DNA of 64,000 nucleotides from Rhizobiaceae bacterium. GTDB lineage: Bacteria; Pseudomonadota; Alphaproteobacteria; Rhizobiales; Rhizobiaceae. Under the pieces are notes generated by a model. That model saw only the letters and a program-made list of their open reading frames with translations. It was not told the origin of the DNA and ran no database searches. Positions within the stretch are counted from its first letter, which is position 1, and every line of letters begins with the position of its first letter. The position numbers and the translations under genes were made by a program. Shown piece after piece: positions 14,946-24,167 of the stretch. Where the stretch lies: assembly GCA_023953845.1 (NCBI GenBank), contig JAMLJC010000001.1, positions 496,001 to 560,000 of the forward strand, read 5' to 3'.

Positions 14946-16583
14946 TCAGCCCTTCGCCATTTCGCGCAGGCGGAACTTCTGGATCTTGCCGGTGCTGGTC
15001 TTCGGGATCTCGACGAAGATCACCGCCTTCGGACACTTGAACCGTGCCAGCAATCCCCGGCAATGCTCGATGATCTCGGCCTCGGTGGCCGTCCTGCCGG
15101 GCTTCAGCTCGACATAGGCGACGGGCACCTCGCCCCACTTGTCGTCGCCGCGCGCGACCACGCCGCAGGAGGCCACCGCCGGATGTTTGTAGAGTGCGTC
15201 CTCCACCTCGATCGACGAGATGTTCTCGCCGCCGGAGATGATGATGTCCTTGGAGCGGTCCTTGAGCTGGATGTAGCCGTCCGGATGCATCACGCCGAGA
15301 TCGCCGGAATGGAACCAGCCGCTGGCGAAGGCTTCGTCGGTGGCCTTCCTGTTCTTCAGATAGCCTTTCATGACGATATTGCCGCGGAACATCACCTCGC
15401 CCAGCGTCTCGCCGTCGGCCGGTGTTTCGACCATCGCCTCCGGGTCCATGACGGTCAGGCCTTCCAGCGCGGCGTAGCGCACGCCCTGCCGCGCCTTCTT
15501 CGCCGCGCGGCCGCCCCGGTCGAGATGGTCCCAGTCGGAATGCCACTCGTTGACGACGGCCGGGCCGTAGGTCTCGGTCAGCCCGTAGAGATGCGTTACG
15601 GCGAAACCCGCGTCGGCCATGCCGGACAGCACCGCTTCCGGCGGCGGCGCAGCGGCCGTGTTGAAGGTCACGGTCTGCGGGAAGTCGCGCTTTTCCGCCT
15701 CCGGCGCGTTGATCAGCGTCGACATGACGATCGGCGCGCCGCACAGATGCGTGACGCCGTGGTCGGCGATCGCCGCATACATCGCCTTCGCCCGCACCCA
15801 GCGCAGGCAGACATGCGTGCCGGCCTGCACGGCGAGCGTCCACGGAAAGCACCAGCCGTTGCAGTGGAACATCGGCAGCGTCCACAGATAGACCGCGTGT
15901 TTCGGCATTTCGGCATGGATGGTGTTGGTATAGGCCATCAACGCCGCGCCGCGATGATGGTAGACCACGCCCTTGGGGTTGCCGGTCGTGCCGGAGGTAT
16001 AGTTGAGCGAGATGGCGTCCCACTCGTCGTCAGGCATGGACCACGCGAAATCCTCGTCGCCGGAAGCGAGGAAATCCTCGTAGTCGAGTTCGCCCAGCCG
16101 CTCTCCCTTGGGATAGGGCGCGTCGTCGCCATATTCGGGATCGTCGAAATCGATGATCAGCGGCTTCACGCTGGTTTGCGCCAGCGCCTCCCTGACTACG
16201 CCGGAAAACTCCCGGTCGACGATCAGCACCTTCGAATCGGCATGGTCGAGCTGGAAGGCGATGATCGGGGCGTCGAGCCGGGTGTTCAGGCTGTGCAGCA
16301 CGGCCTTCACCATCGGCACGCCGAAATGCGCCTCCAGCATCGGCGGCGTGTTGGACAGCATGACGCTCACCGTGTCGCCCTTGCCGATGCCGCGTTTCGC
16401 CAGCGCCGAAGCCAGCCTCAGCGACCGTTGCCAGAACTCCCGATAGCTGGTCCGGCTGCCGCCATGGATGATCGCGACCTGGTTCGGGAAGGTTTTCGCG
16501 GCGCGCTCCAGATAGGTGAGCGGCGTCAGCGGCTGGTAGTTGGCGGCGTTCCTGCCGAGATTTTCGTCGTATGGATTGACCAA
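14946..16583 (-). CDS. AMP-forming acyl-CoA synthetase
   Basis: Activates a fatty or other carboxylic acid to its CoA thioester through an acyl-adenylate. The 545-residue protein has the adenylation P-loop YTSGTTGNPKGVVYHHRG (about 195-212), YGLTETYG, HSGDLG, the hinge region KDRSKDIIISGGENISSIEV and the catalytic lysine motif TSTGKIQKF at the C-terminus. It resembles medium-chain fatty acid and 3-methylmercaptopropionate ligases; the exact substrate is not readable. It is followed on the left by a convergent membrane protein and preceded by the TauE/SafE gene on the same strand, 57 bases upstream. Confidence 0.92.
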   Translation of the reverse strand: MVNPYDENLGRNAANYQPLTPLTYLERAAKTFPNQVAIIHGGSRTSYREFWQRSLRLASALAKRGIGKGDTVSVMLSNTPPMLEAHFGVPMVKAVLHSLNTRLDAPIIAFQLDHADSKVLIVDREFSGVVREALAQTSVKPLIIDFDDPEYGDDAPYPKGERLGELDYEDFLASGDEDFAWSMPDDEWDAISLNYTSGTTGNPKGVVYHHRGAALMAYTNTIHAEMPKHAVYLWTLPMFHCNGWCFPWTLAVQAGTHVCLRWVRAKAMYAAIADHGVTHLCGAPIVMSTLINAPEAEKRDFPQTVTFNTAAAPPPEAVLSGMADAGFAVTHLYGLTETYGPAVVNEWHSDWDHLDRGGRAAKKARQGVRYAALEGLTVMDPEAMVETPADGETLGEVMFRGNIVMKGYLKNRKATDEAFASGWFHSGDLGVMHPDGYIQLKDRSKDIIISGGENISSIEVEDALYKHPAVASCGVVARGDDKWGEVPVAYVELKPGRTATEAEIIEHCRGLLARFKCPKAVIFVEIPKTSTGKIQKFRLREMAKG

Positions 16584-16640
16584 GCTGTCCTCCAGAGATG
16601 TCCGCGGCCGTCGCTGCGCGTCGACGGGCCGGCTGCGCCG

Positions 16641-17417
16641 CTATCGTACAAAAAACTCGGCGCCGCTGTCATAGATCAGCTTCAGCGCGATGATGCCGAC
16701 CGTAATATAGGAAAAGTTGTAGAAGAACTCCGGCCGAACGCGCCGCACCAGCCATGCGCCCGCCAGCGTCGACAGCGGCGCCAGCGGAAGAAGGACGGCC
16801 GCGGCGAGCAGGTTCGTGCGGTCGAACTCGCCCAGCAGGAAATACGGCACCAGCTTGATCGCGTTGACGATGGCGAAGAAGATGACGCTCGTGCCCACGA
16901 AGACGCCGGGCTCGAGCCTGAGCGGCAGCGCATAGACCTGATAGGGCGGCCCGCCGACATGCGCCACGAAGCTGGTGAAACCGGAGACCGTGCCCCAGAA
17001 GGCGGCGGCGATTCCGTTCGGCTTGGTCGGCACGATCACGCTGTCGCGGAACTTCGCCGCCAGCCAGCGGCCGACGAAGACGACGGCCACCGCGCCGACG
17101 ATGAACTTGATCATCGTTTCCGTGACCACGGCTGCCGTCAGCCATCCGATGGCGACGCCGAGGATCGCTCCCGGCAGAACGGAGAACAACAGCGGACGGT
17201 CATATGTGCCGCGCCAGCTCCACAGCGACACGATGTCCATGAGGCACAATATCGGCAGCAGGATCGCCGCCGCCTGGACCGGCGGCACCGCCAGCGCCAG
17301 AAGCGGCACGCCGACGAAACCCATCGCGCCGCCAAAGCCGCCTTTCGACAGGCCGACGAGGATGACAGCCGGCACTGCGGCGGCGTAAAAGATTGGGTCC
17401 GTGATGAGCAAAGTCAT
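16641..17417 (-). CDS. TauE/SafE-family sulfite/organosulfonate exporter
   Basis: Predicted anion permease of the TSUP family. The 258-residue protein has about eight hydrophobic segments (for example AAAVPAVILVGLSKGGFGGAMG at residues 12-33 with the conserved SKGGFGG turn). Duplicated four-helix halves are expected in the family. The start at 17417 gives normal length. It lies upstream of the acyl-CoA synthetase on the same strand and is divergent from the ThiE-like gene. Substrate (sulfite, sulfoacetate or another) cannot be deduced. Confidence 0.9.
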   Translation of the reverse strand: MTLLITDPIFYAAAVPAVILVGLSKGGFGGAMGFVGVPLLALAVPPVQAAAILLPILCLMDIVSLWSWRGTYDRPLLFSVLPGAILGVAIGWLTAAVVTETMIKFIVGAVAVVFVGRWLAAKFRDSVIVPTKPNGIAAAFWGTVSGFTSFVAHVGGPPYQVYALPLRLEPGVFVGTSVIFFAIVNAIKLVPYFLLGEFDRTNLLAAAVLLPLAPLSTLAGAWLVRRVRPEFFYNFSYITVGIIALKLIYDSGAEFFVR

Positions 17418-17559
17418 GGCAGGAACGTTGAACCGGCCTGCTCATAGCGTCCGCCGCCGAAAATTGCGAGGGGCGCACGGGTTCATTTCCGGGACGACAG
17501 GCGCTATGCCGCAATGCAAACATGATCGCCCCGCATAGCCCCGGGAACTGGACCAGAGA

Positions 17560-18213
17560 ATGACCGCAGAACCCAACCGCTGCCGTATCGTGCTCATCGC
17601 GCCCGCCGGCCTTTCCGCCGAGCGTTTCGCGACGCGCCTGCGACAGGTGGTGGAGGCCGGCGACGTCGCCTCCCTCATCCTGCCGGTGAACGGCATGGAC
17701 GACGCCTCCTTCCAGCATTTTTGCGAGCATGTCGTGCCGATCGCGCAGGAGGCGGGCGTCGCCGCCATCGTCGAGCGCGACACCCGCGTCGCCGGCCGTG
17801 TCCATGCCGATGGCGTGCATCTGGAAGCGTCGGTCGAGGAGATCGCCGGCGACATCGAGCGGCTCCAGAACCGCATGATGGTTGGCGTCGGCGGCATAAA
17901 GACCCGCGACGATGCGCTCGACCTCGGCGAACTGCGCCCCGACTACGTGTTCTTTGGCCGCTTCGGCTACGACAACAAGCCGGAGCCGCATGCACGCAAC
18001 CTGTCGCTCGGCCGCTGGTGGGCGGAAGTCATCGAAATCCCCTGCATCGTCATGGCCGGTTCGGACATCGGCTCGGTGGTCGAGGTCGCCGCCACGGGCG
18101 CGGAATTCGTCGCGCTTTCGGCGGCGATCTTCGCCGCCGAGACCGACCCGCGCGCCGCGATCGCCCGGGCCAACGCGCTGCTCGACGAGCACGCACCCCG
18201 GTTCGAAGGCTGA
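17560..18213 (+). CDS. Thiamine phosphate synthase-like protein (ThiE/TenI fold)
   Basis: Proteins of this TIM-barrel family join the thiazole and pyrimidine halves of thiamine or act as TenI-like isomerases. The 217-residue protein has strands and loops matching the family: AAIVERDTRVAGRVHADGVHLE, MVGVGGIKTRDDAL, DYVFFGRFG and the phosphate-binding end CIVMAGSDIGSVVEVAATGAEFVALSAAIF. No other thiamine genes are near and no TPP riboswitch is seen, so it may be a paralogue and not the main biosynthetic enzyme. Three bases separate it from the Sel1 gene, suggesting an operon. Confidence 0.82.
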   Translation: MTAEPNRCRIVLIAPAGLSAERFATRLRQVVEAGDVASLILPVNGMDDASFQHFCEHVVPIAQEAGVAAIVERDTRVAGRVHADGVHLEASVEEIAGDIERLQNRMMVGVGGIKTRDDALDLGELRPDYVFFGRFGYDNKPEPHARNLSLGRWWAEVIEIPCIVMAGSDIGSVVEVAATGAEFVALSAAIFAAETDPRAAIARANALLDEHAPRFEG

Positions 18214-18216
18214 ACG

Positions 18217-19371
18217 ATGCGGCCGGGACCGAGGCTTTACGCGTGGACATTGGCGTCGCTTCTGGCGGGGCAGTGCCTCGCCGCCTCGGCCGGGGCGGAG
18301 GAAACGCCCGCCATGCCGACGCCGCTCGTGCCGTTCGAGGTGCTGCCCGGTCCGGTGGAAGCACCCGCGCCGACGGTCGATCCATCGCGTTTCGGCACAC
18401 CGGCCGCAGAGTCGCCGACGCCCGCCGCGCCGAAGATCACCATCCTCAAGTCCCGCGATGTAACGCCCCGCGCCATCGAGCCCGAGGCTGGCGCCACGCA
18501 ATCGCGGCCTCACACCGGGGTCGATCCGCAGCGCTTCGGCGGGAGGCCGGCGGATGCCGCCTACGGCGCGTTCCAGCGCGGCCTCTACAAGACCGCCTAC
18601 AATCTGGCGCTGGTCCGGGCCGAGGCCGGTGACGCGGCGGCCCAGACCCTGGTCGCGGAGATCCTTTCGCGCGGCCTCGGCATGCGCCGCGACGACAGGT
18701 CGGCGGCTGGCTGGTACCAGCGCGCCGCCGAACAGGGCATACCCGAGGCACAGTTCCAGTACGCGCTGATGCTGCTCGACGGCAAATATGTGCCGAAGGA
18801 CGTCAAGCAGGCGCATGCGCTGATGGAAGCGGCGGCCGAAGCCGGCAACCGTCTTGCCCAGTTCAATCTCGCGCAGCTCATCATCGATCGGGAGGTCGAC
18901 GACGCCGGCATGGCGAGGGCCGTAAGCTACTACGAGCGGGCGGCGAAGGCGGGGCTGGCCGACGCGCAATACGCCATGGCGCAGATCTACCTCAACGGCT
19001 TCGGCGGCAAGAAGGCCGATCTACACCAGGCCCGCAACTGGCTGACGCTGGCGGCCCGTCAGAATTTCGACACCGCCGAGGTCGATCTCGGCACCTGGCT
19101 GATCGAGGGTCGCGGCGGCGAGCGCGATCTCAGGTCCGGCTTCAACTGGATCAAGCGGGCGGCGGACGGCGGCAACGTCGCCGCCCAGAACCGTCTGGCC
19201 AAGCTCTACATGAACGGTCTCGGCACCGAGCCGGACTCCGTCCTGGCCGGCGCCTGGTACATACTGGCGCGACGCTCGGGCCTTATCGATCCCGAGATGG
19301 AAGACTTCATGGCCGGCCTTACCAACGAGGAAATAAAGACCTCCCTCGAACGCGCCAACCGCCTGCGCTGA
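18217..19371 (+). CDS. Exported Sel1-repeat (SLR) protein
   Basis: A 384-residue protein with a signal peptide (residues 1-29, LASLLAGQCLAASAGA), a Pro/Ala/Thr-rich linker and at least six Sel1-like repeats from about residue 125. Examples are AAGWYQRAAEQGIPEAQFQY, ALMEAAAEAGNRLAQFNLA and SYYERAAKAGLADAQYAMA. Such solenoids scaffold protein complexes, often in the envelope or exopolysaccharide control. The linker repeats a short motif VDPxRFG twice. It follows the ThiE-like gene by three bases; efp follows after 104 bases. Confidence 0.88.
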   Translation: MRPGPRLYAWTLASLLAGQCLAASAGAEETPAMPTPLVPFEVLPGPVEAPAPTVDPSRFGTPAAESPTPAAPKITILKSRDVTPRAIEPEAGATQSRPHTGVDPQRFGGRPADAAYGAFQRGLYKTAYNLALVRAEAGDAAAQTLVAEILSRGLGMRRDDRSAAGWYQRAAEQGIPEAQFQYALMLLDGKYVPKDVKQAHALMEAAAEAGNRLAQFNLAQLIIDREVDDAGMARAVSYYERAAKAGLADAQYAMAQIYLNGFGGKKADLHQARNWLTLAARQNFDTAEVDLGTWLIEGRGGERDLRSGFNWIKRAADGGNVAAQNRLAKLYMNGLGTEPDSVLAGAWYILARRSGLIDPEMEDFMAGLTNEEIKTSLERANRLR

Positions 19372-19475
19372 ACGCCCTCCGCTTCAACCCCGCCCTTGCC
19401 TCGCCACGCGATTTGTGGTCTTGGGAGCCCCGATATCGGCCCGTTCGGGCCTAATTCTCTTCCGGAAGAACAATC

Positions 19476-20042
19476 ATGGCCAAGATCAACGGCAACGAAA
19501 TCCGTCCCGGCAACGTCATCGAGCATGATGGCGGCCTCTGGGTGGCGGTGAAGACCAACGCGGTGAAGCCCGGCAAGGGCGGCGCCTATAACCAGGTCGA
19601 ACTGAAGAACCTCATCAACGGCACCAAGCTCAACGAACGCTTCCGCTCGGCCGAGACGGTGGAGCGCGTCCGCCTTGAGCAGAAGGACTTCACCTATCTC
19701 TACGAGCAGGGCGATAGCCTCGTCTTCATGGACGACGAGAGCTACGAGCAGCTCGAGCTGCAGAAGGATTTCGTCGGCGATCGCGCCGCCTTCCTGCAGG
19801 ACGGCATGAAGGTGACGGTCGAGCTCTACGAGGAGAAGCCGATCGGCATCTCCCTCCCCGATCAGGTGACGCTGACCATCGTCGAGGCCGATCCGGTGGT
19901 GAAGGGCCAGACGGCCGCTTCCTCCTACAAGCCGGCGGTGCTGGAGAACGGCATCCGCATCCTCGTCCCGCCCTTCATCGCCTCGGGCGAGCGCGTGCTG
20001 GTCGACACCAACGAGCTGACCTACCTGCGCCGCGCCGACTGA
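19476..20042 (+). CDS. efp: Elongation factor P
   Basis: Relieves ribosome stalling at polyproline. The 188-residue product starts MAKINGNEIRPGNVIEHDGG and has the modification loop KPGKGGAYNQ with the lysine that is beta-lysylated in many bacteria. It ends with the third OB domain (GERVLVDTNELTYLRRAD). GGAAGAA precedes the ATG by a few bases. No epmA/epmB genes are in the window. TolA's proline-rich linker and other Pro-rich proteins nearby are natural clients. Confidence 0.95.
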   Translation: MAKINGNEIRPGNVIEHDGGLWVAVKTNAVKPGKGGAYNQVELKNLINGTKLNERFRSAETVERVRLEQKDFTYLYEQGDSLVFMDDESYEQLELQKDFVGDRAAFLQDGMKVTVELYEEKPIGISLPDQVTLTIVEADPVVKGQTAASSYKPAVLENGIRILVPPFIASGERVLVDTNELTYLRRAD

Positions 20043-20059
20043 ACGCCGGATCGCCCAGC

Positions 20060-20857
20060 ATGGCCTATTCAGCACTCATGAAGGTGATGGTGGACGCCGT
20101 CCGCAAGGCCGGGCGGTCCCTGTCGCGCGACTTCGGCGAGGTGCAGAACCTCCAGGTCTCGCTGAAGGGACCGGGCGACTATGTCAGCCAGGCCGACCGC
20201 CGCGCCGAGGACATTCTTTACACCGAGCTGAGCAAAGCCCGCCCGGGCTATTCCTTCCTGATGGAGGAGCGCGGCCCGGTCGAGGGCGACGACGGCCAGC
20301 ATCGCTGGCTGGTCGATCCGCTCGACGGCACCACCAATTTCCTGCACGGCATCCCGATCTTCTCGATCTCGGTCGCGCTGGAGCGGCAGGGCCAGCTTGT
20401 CGCCGGCGTCGTCTACAATCCGGCGATGGACGAGCTCTATACCGCTGAGCGCGGCGGCGGCGCCTTCATGAACGATCGCCGCCTGCGCGTCTCCGCCCGC
20501 TCCAGGCTGTCGGACTCCGTCATCGGCACCAGCGTCCCGCATCTCGGACGCGGCCACCACGGCAATTTCCTGATCGAGCTGCGCAACGTCATGGGCGAGG
20601 TTGCCGGTATCCGCCGCCTCGGTTCGGTCGCGCTCGATCTCTCCTATGTCGCCGCCGGCCGCATGGACGGTTTCTGGGAAGCCGGCCTCAGCCCGTGGGA
20701 CCTCGGCGCCGGCATCCTTCTGGTGCGCGAGGCGGGCGGCTTCGTTTCCGACATGTCCGGCGGCCAGAAGATGCTGGACGACGGCTCGATAGTGGCCGGC
20801 AACGAAGCGATCCAGGGCGCGCTCCTGAAGACGCTGAAGAAACCGCTGCCGCGCTGA
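20060..20857 (+). CDS. suhB: Inositol monophosphatase family protein (SuhB)
   Basis: Mg-dependent, Li-sensitive phosphatase acting on inositol phosphates; SuhB also joins ribosomal antitermination complexes. The 265-residue product has the family motifs EERG (residues 70-73), WLVDPLDGTTNFLHGIP (metal site) and SPWDLGAGILLVREAGG (second metal site). It follows efp by 17 bases, so the two are probably co-transcribed. Length and motifs are complete. Confidence 0.92.
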   Translation: MAYSALMKVMVDAVRKAGRSLSRDFGEVQNLQVSLKGPGDYVSQADRRAEDILYTELSKARPGYSFLMEERGPVEGDDGQHRWLVDPLDGTTNFLHGIPIFSISVALERQGQLVAGVVYNPAMDELYTAERGGGAFMNDRRLRVSARSRLSDSVIGTSVPHLGRGHHGNFLIELRNVMGEVAGIRRLGSVALDLSYVAAGRMDGFWEAGLSPWDLGAGILLVREAGGFVSDMSGGQKMLDDGSIVAGNEAIQGALLKTLKKPLPR

Positions 20858-20948
20858 GCGCAGGCGGTTTCCGGAATATTGCCGGCGTCCACAAAATTTG
20901 ACCGCCTGTCTCCATCGGCCTGTCACACAAAGGTGCGATAGTGGCGGC

Positions 20949-21641
20949 ATGGCAGCGCGCGAGCTGGATACGCAGGAGATCGAGGTGCCGTTTATCGGGC
21001 GCTTCGTCTTCTCGCGGGCCGAAATGATCGCCGACGGCGTCGTCCACATCGTCGGCATCGTGCTGGCCATAGCGGCCGGCTCGGCCCTGCTCAGCCTCGC
21101 CGCGTTCAGCACCGGATCGGGAGAATACATCGCCGCGATCTTCTACGTCGTGTCGCTGCTCACCGCGCTCTCCATCTCCTGCGCCTACAATCTGTGGCCG
21201 CTGACGCCGGCCAAATGGATTCTGCGCCGCTTCGACCATGCCGCGATCTATGTGCTGATCGCCGGCACCTATACGCCTTTCCTCGCGCAGCTCGACGACA
21301 CCGCCATTGCCGGCACGCTGCTGGCGCTGATCTGGAGCGCGGCAGCGGCGGGCGTGGCGATCAAGCTGTTTCTGCCGGGTCGCTTCGACCGTTTGGCGAT
21401 CGTCTTCTACCTCGCCATAGGCTGGAGCGGTGCGGCGATCTTCGGCACCCTGCTTTCCGACCTGCCGGCGACGACGCTCTGGCTCATCGTGGCGGGCGGC
21501 ATCGTCTATTCGTCCGGCATCGTCTTCTTCATCTGGCACCGGCTGAAGTTCCAGACGGCGGTCTGGCACGGCTTCGTCGTCGGCGGCGCGGCCCTTCATC
21601 TCGCGGCGGTTTTCGACACGCTGGTCATAACCCGCTTGTGA
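20949..21641 (+). CDS. Hemolysin III / PAQR family membrane protein (YqfA-like)
   Basis: Seven-helix membrane protein of the YqfA/HlyIII group. The 230-residue product has the motifs ADGVVHIVGIVLA in helix 1, SCAYNLWP and DHAAIYVLIAGTYTPF, all diagnostic. The last helix ends AVWHGFVVGGAALHLAAVF with the conserved His residues of the likely Zn site. The ATG at 20949 is preferred over an in-frame start 17 codons earlier because the longer form lies in the intergenic region after suhB. Function in bacteria is unclear despite the name. Confidence 0.9.
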   Translation: MAARELDTQEIEVPFIGRFVFSRAEMIADGVVHIVGIVLAIAAGSALLSLAAFSTGSGEYIAAIFYVVSLLTALSISCAYNLWPLTPAKWILRRFDHAAIYVLIAGTYTPFLAQLDDTAIAGTLLALIWSAAAAGVAIKLFLPGRFDRLAIVFYLAIGWSGAAIFGTLLSDLPATTLWLIVAGGIVYSSGIVFFIWHRLKFQTAVWHGFVVGGAALHLAAVFDTLVITRL

Positions 21642-21672
21642 CCCCGCTCGCGGGAAACAGGCCTGCCTACCT

Positions 21673-22884
21673 CTACCTGATCAGCGCCAGACCTATTCCC
21701 CCGAAGGCTGAAAGACCGACGACCAGCCAGTACGGAATCCTCCAGACTATCAGCGCAACGAAACAGGCGAGCGCCAGGGCGAGGTCGCGCAGATCGGCAA
21801 TGGCCGTCGTGAAGACAGGAGAATAGAGCGCCGCGCCGAGGATGCCGACGACGGCCGCATTGGCGCCTTGCATCAGCGATTGCGCCGCAGCCATGGCCCG
21901 GAACCTGTCCCAGAACGGCAGGATGCCGATGAGCAGCAGGAAACCCGGCAGGAACACCGCCAGAAGGGCGAGACCAGCGCCTGCGATGCTGTTCGACTCC
22001 GGCTCCAGAATCGCGCCGAGATAGGCCGCGAAGGTGAAGAGCGGCCCGGGCACGGCCTGAGCCGCGCCATAGCCTGCGAGGAATGCATCGGGCGTGACCC
22101 AGCCGCTGCGCACCACCTCTGCGTCCAGAAGCGGCAGCACGACATGGCCGCCGCCGAACACCATCGCCCCTGCCCGGTAAAAACTGTCGATGACGGCGAG
22201 CGCCTGCGACTGACCGGCCAACATGGGCAGCAAGGCAAGCAGGCCGAAAAATACCAGCATGGCCGCAACACCCGCCCCCTGCGAAACGGGCACCGCGGCG
22301 TGGCCGCATGCCGGCTTTGCCGTGCCGCGACCAAGAACCAGCCCTACCGCCGATCCTGCGCCGATGGCCGCGACCATGCCGAATGCGCCCGGCGTGAAAG
22401 CCAGCACCGCCACGGCAAGAACCGCGATCGCGGAGCGCTCCCGGTCCGGGCAGAGAGTCTTTGCCATCCCCTAGACCGCCTGCGCAACGATAGCGACGGC
22501 CACGATCTTGAGGCCGTGCAGGGCGCCGGTTCCCAGCGGCCCGGTGATCGTCGACGCAGTCAGCGCAAAGGCGATCAGGATAAGCGCGGAAGGCAGCGTG
22601 AAAGCCGCGAAGGCCGCGAACGCCCCCGGCCATCCGGCGCGCATCAGCCCCAGCGCGAAGCCGACCTGGCTGGATGCCGGGCCGGGCAGGAACTGGCACA
22701 GCGCGACGAGATCGGCATAGGCATGATCGCCCAGCCAGCGCCGCCTCACCACCAGCTCGTCACGGAAATATCCCAGATGGGCGATGGGTCCGCCGAAAGA
22801 CGTCAGGCCCAGCTTGAGAAACGTGGAAAAGACCTCGGCCGCGCTGCCGCGCTGCGTTTCGGCCTCGGAAATCTGGTCGGTCAT
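21673..22884 (-). pseudogene. chrA: chrA chromate transporter interrupted by an in-frame amber codon
   Basis: Full-length CHR-family exporters have about 400 residues in two homologous halves. Here the reading frame would give 403 residues from the ATG at 22884 but has TAG at 22471-22473 (codon 138). Half one reads TSFGGPIAHLGYFRDE and LCQFLPGPASSQVGFALG. Half two has MVFGGGHVVLPLLDAEVV and AQAVPGPLFTFAAYLG. The stop falls in VAIVAQAV-stop-GMAKTLCPDRE, where family members usually carry Trp, so one G-to-A change explains it. An ATG three bases after the stop (22467) could restart and give two half-proteins. Confidence 0.85.
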
Positions 22885-22926
22885 CACTGTCGCTCTTTGC
22901 CACAGACGTGCATTCGGAGACCTTCT

Positions 22927-23034
22927 ATGACCAAGCCGGACTACAAGAAGACGACTTCGGGCGCCGACGGAGATGACCGGCAGAGGCTCGATGGCGCATT
23001 CGCAGCAGGATTTCGGGCAAACTGCAAATCTTAA
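22927..23034 (+). CDS. Possible 35-residue small protein
   Basis: A short frame, MTKPDYKKTTSGADGDDRQR and 15 further residues, starts at an ATG with GGAG seven bases upstream, divergent from chrA. It is hydrophilic and has no recognisable domain. It precedes the MotA-like gene by 110 bases. Only the ribosome site supports it, so it may be spurious. Confidence 0.25.
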   Translation: MTKPDYKKTTSGADGDDRQRLDGAFAAGFRANCKS

Positions 23035-23144
23035 TGACGGGAATTCGCACCGGGACACGACCCGGCCTTCGCGTCTTTCAATTTCGTCACAATTCCGTTT
23101 AGACTCGGCGCCAAAATCGCAGCGGGCTGGGAAGAGGCGAGCGG

Positions 23145-24167
23145 ATGGCGGCAACGGTGAGTTCCGGACCGGAGAGAACGGTCGAGGACCAGTATTACGA
23201 TCCAGGCAAGCTCTCCAGTCCGCAGGTGTTCCTGCTGTCCATGCTGATCTTTCTGGCGATCGCCGGCTTCATCGCGGCCATCCTCTACCGGCAGATCTCT
23301 TCGGCATTCTCCACGAACCCCGGCCTCAACGGCCTGATCCTCGGCGTGCTGGTGGTCGGAATCCTGCTCGCCTTCGCGCAGGTCGTTCGGCTGTTCCGCG
23401 AGATCCGCTGGGTCAACTCCTTCCGCGCCGGCGCGCCGTCGTCCGAGCCCGTGCTGCTGGCGCCGATGAAGGCGCTGCTCAGCCGGTCGTCGGCCATGTC
23501 GCTGTCGACCAACACCATGCGCTCGATCCTCGATTCGATCGCCAACCGGCTGGACGAGACGCGTGACATCACCCGCTATCTGGTGGGCCTTCTGGTTTTC
23601 CTCGGCCTTCTCGGCACATTCTGGGGCCTGCTCGCCACCATCGGCTCCATTGGCGAGACGATCCGGTCGCTCGATCCCGGCTCCGGCGACGCCAACGACG
23701 TGCTGAATGCGCTGAAATCGGGGCTGTCCGCGCCGCTTTCCGGCATGGGAACGGCGTTCTCATCTTCGCTTTTCGGCCTCGCCGGTTCGCTGATCGTCGG
23801 CTTCCTCGACCTTCAGGCGGGCCGCGCCCAGAACCGCTTCTACACGGAACTGGAGAACTGGCTGTCGTCCCTAACCGACGTCTCCTCCGACGTTCTTGTC
23901 GCCGATCCCTCCAAGGCGCAGTCGGCCGAGGAAATCCGCGTGCTCTCGGAACGGCTGCGCAGCCTTCAGGAGACGGGCGGCTCCAGCCCCCGCGTCGCCA
24001 CCGCCATGGCTAACCTCGCCGACGGCATTTCCGGTCTGGTCAAGAACATGCGCAACGAGCAGCAACTGATGCGCGACTGGGTCGAGGCCCAGGCCGAGGA
24101 GCAGAAGGCCATGCGCGCCACGCTCGACAAGCTGACTGACGCGCTGAAGCAGCGGGAGCGCAACTGA
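23145..24167 (+). CDS. MotA/TolQ/ExbB-type proton channel protein (non-flagellar)
   Basis: A 340-residue inner-membrane protein with helices at about residues 28-48 (VFLLSMLIFLAIAGFIAAIL), 63-85 and two in the MotA/TolQ core, ITRYLVGLLVFLGLLGTFWG and MGTAFSSSLFGLAGSLIVGF. A cytoplasmic C-terminal coiled coil (EQQLMRDWVEAQAEEQKAMR) follows. It is followed by an OmpA-domain protein with start and stop sharing one base (TGATG), so the two are coupled. No flagellar or chemotaxis genes are near. It probably forms an ion-driven stator anchored in peptidoglycan; the task it powers is unknown. Confidence 0.88.
   Translation: MAATVSSGPERTVEDQYYDPGKLSSPQVFLLSMLIFLAIAGFIAAILYRQISSAFSTNPGLNGLILGVLVVGILLAFAQVVRLFREIRWVNSFRAGAPSSEPVLLAPMKALLSRSSAMSLSTNTMRSILDSIANRLDETRDITRYLVGLLVFLGLLGTFWGLLATIGSIGETIRSLDPGSGDANDVLNALKSGLSAPLSGMGTAFSSSLFGLAGSLIVGFLDLQAGRAQNRFYTELENWLSSLTDVSSDVLVADPSKAQSAEEIRVLSERLRSLQETGGSSPRVATAMANLADGISGLVKNMRNEQQLMRDWVEAQAEEQKAMRATLDKLTDALKQRERN

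Noticed and set aside
20861..20908. Inverted repeat CAGGCGGT/ACCGCCTG after suhB as a terminator
   Set aside because: The loop is 32 bases and no T-run follows; too weak.
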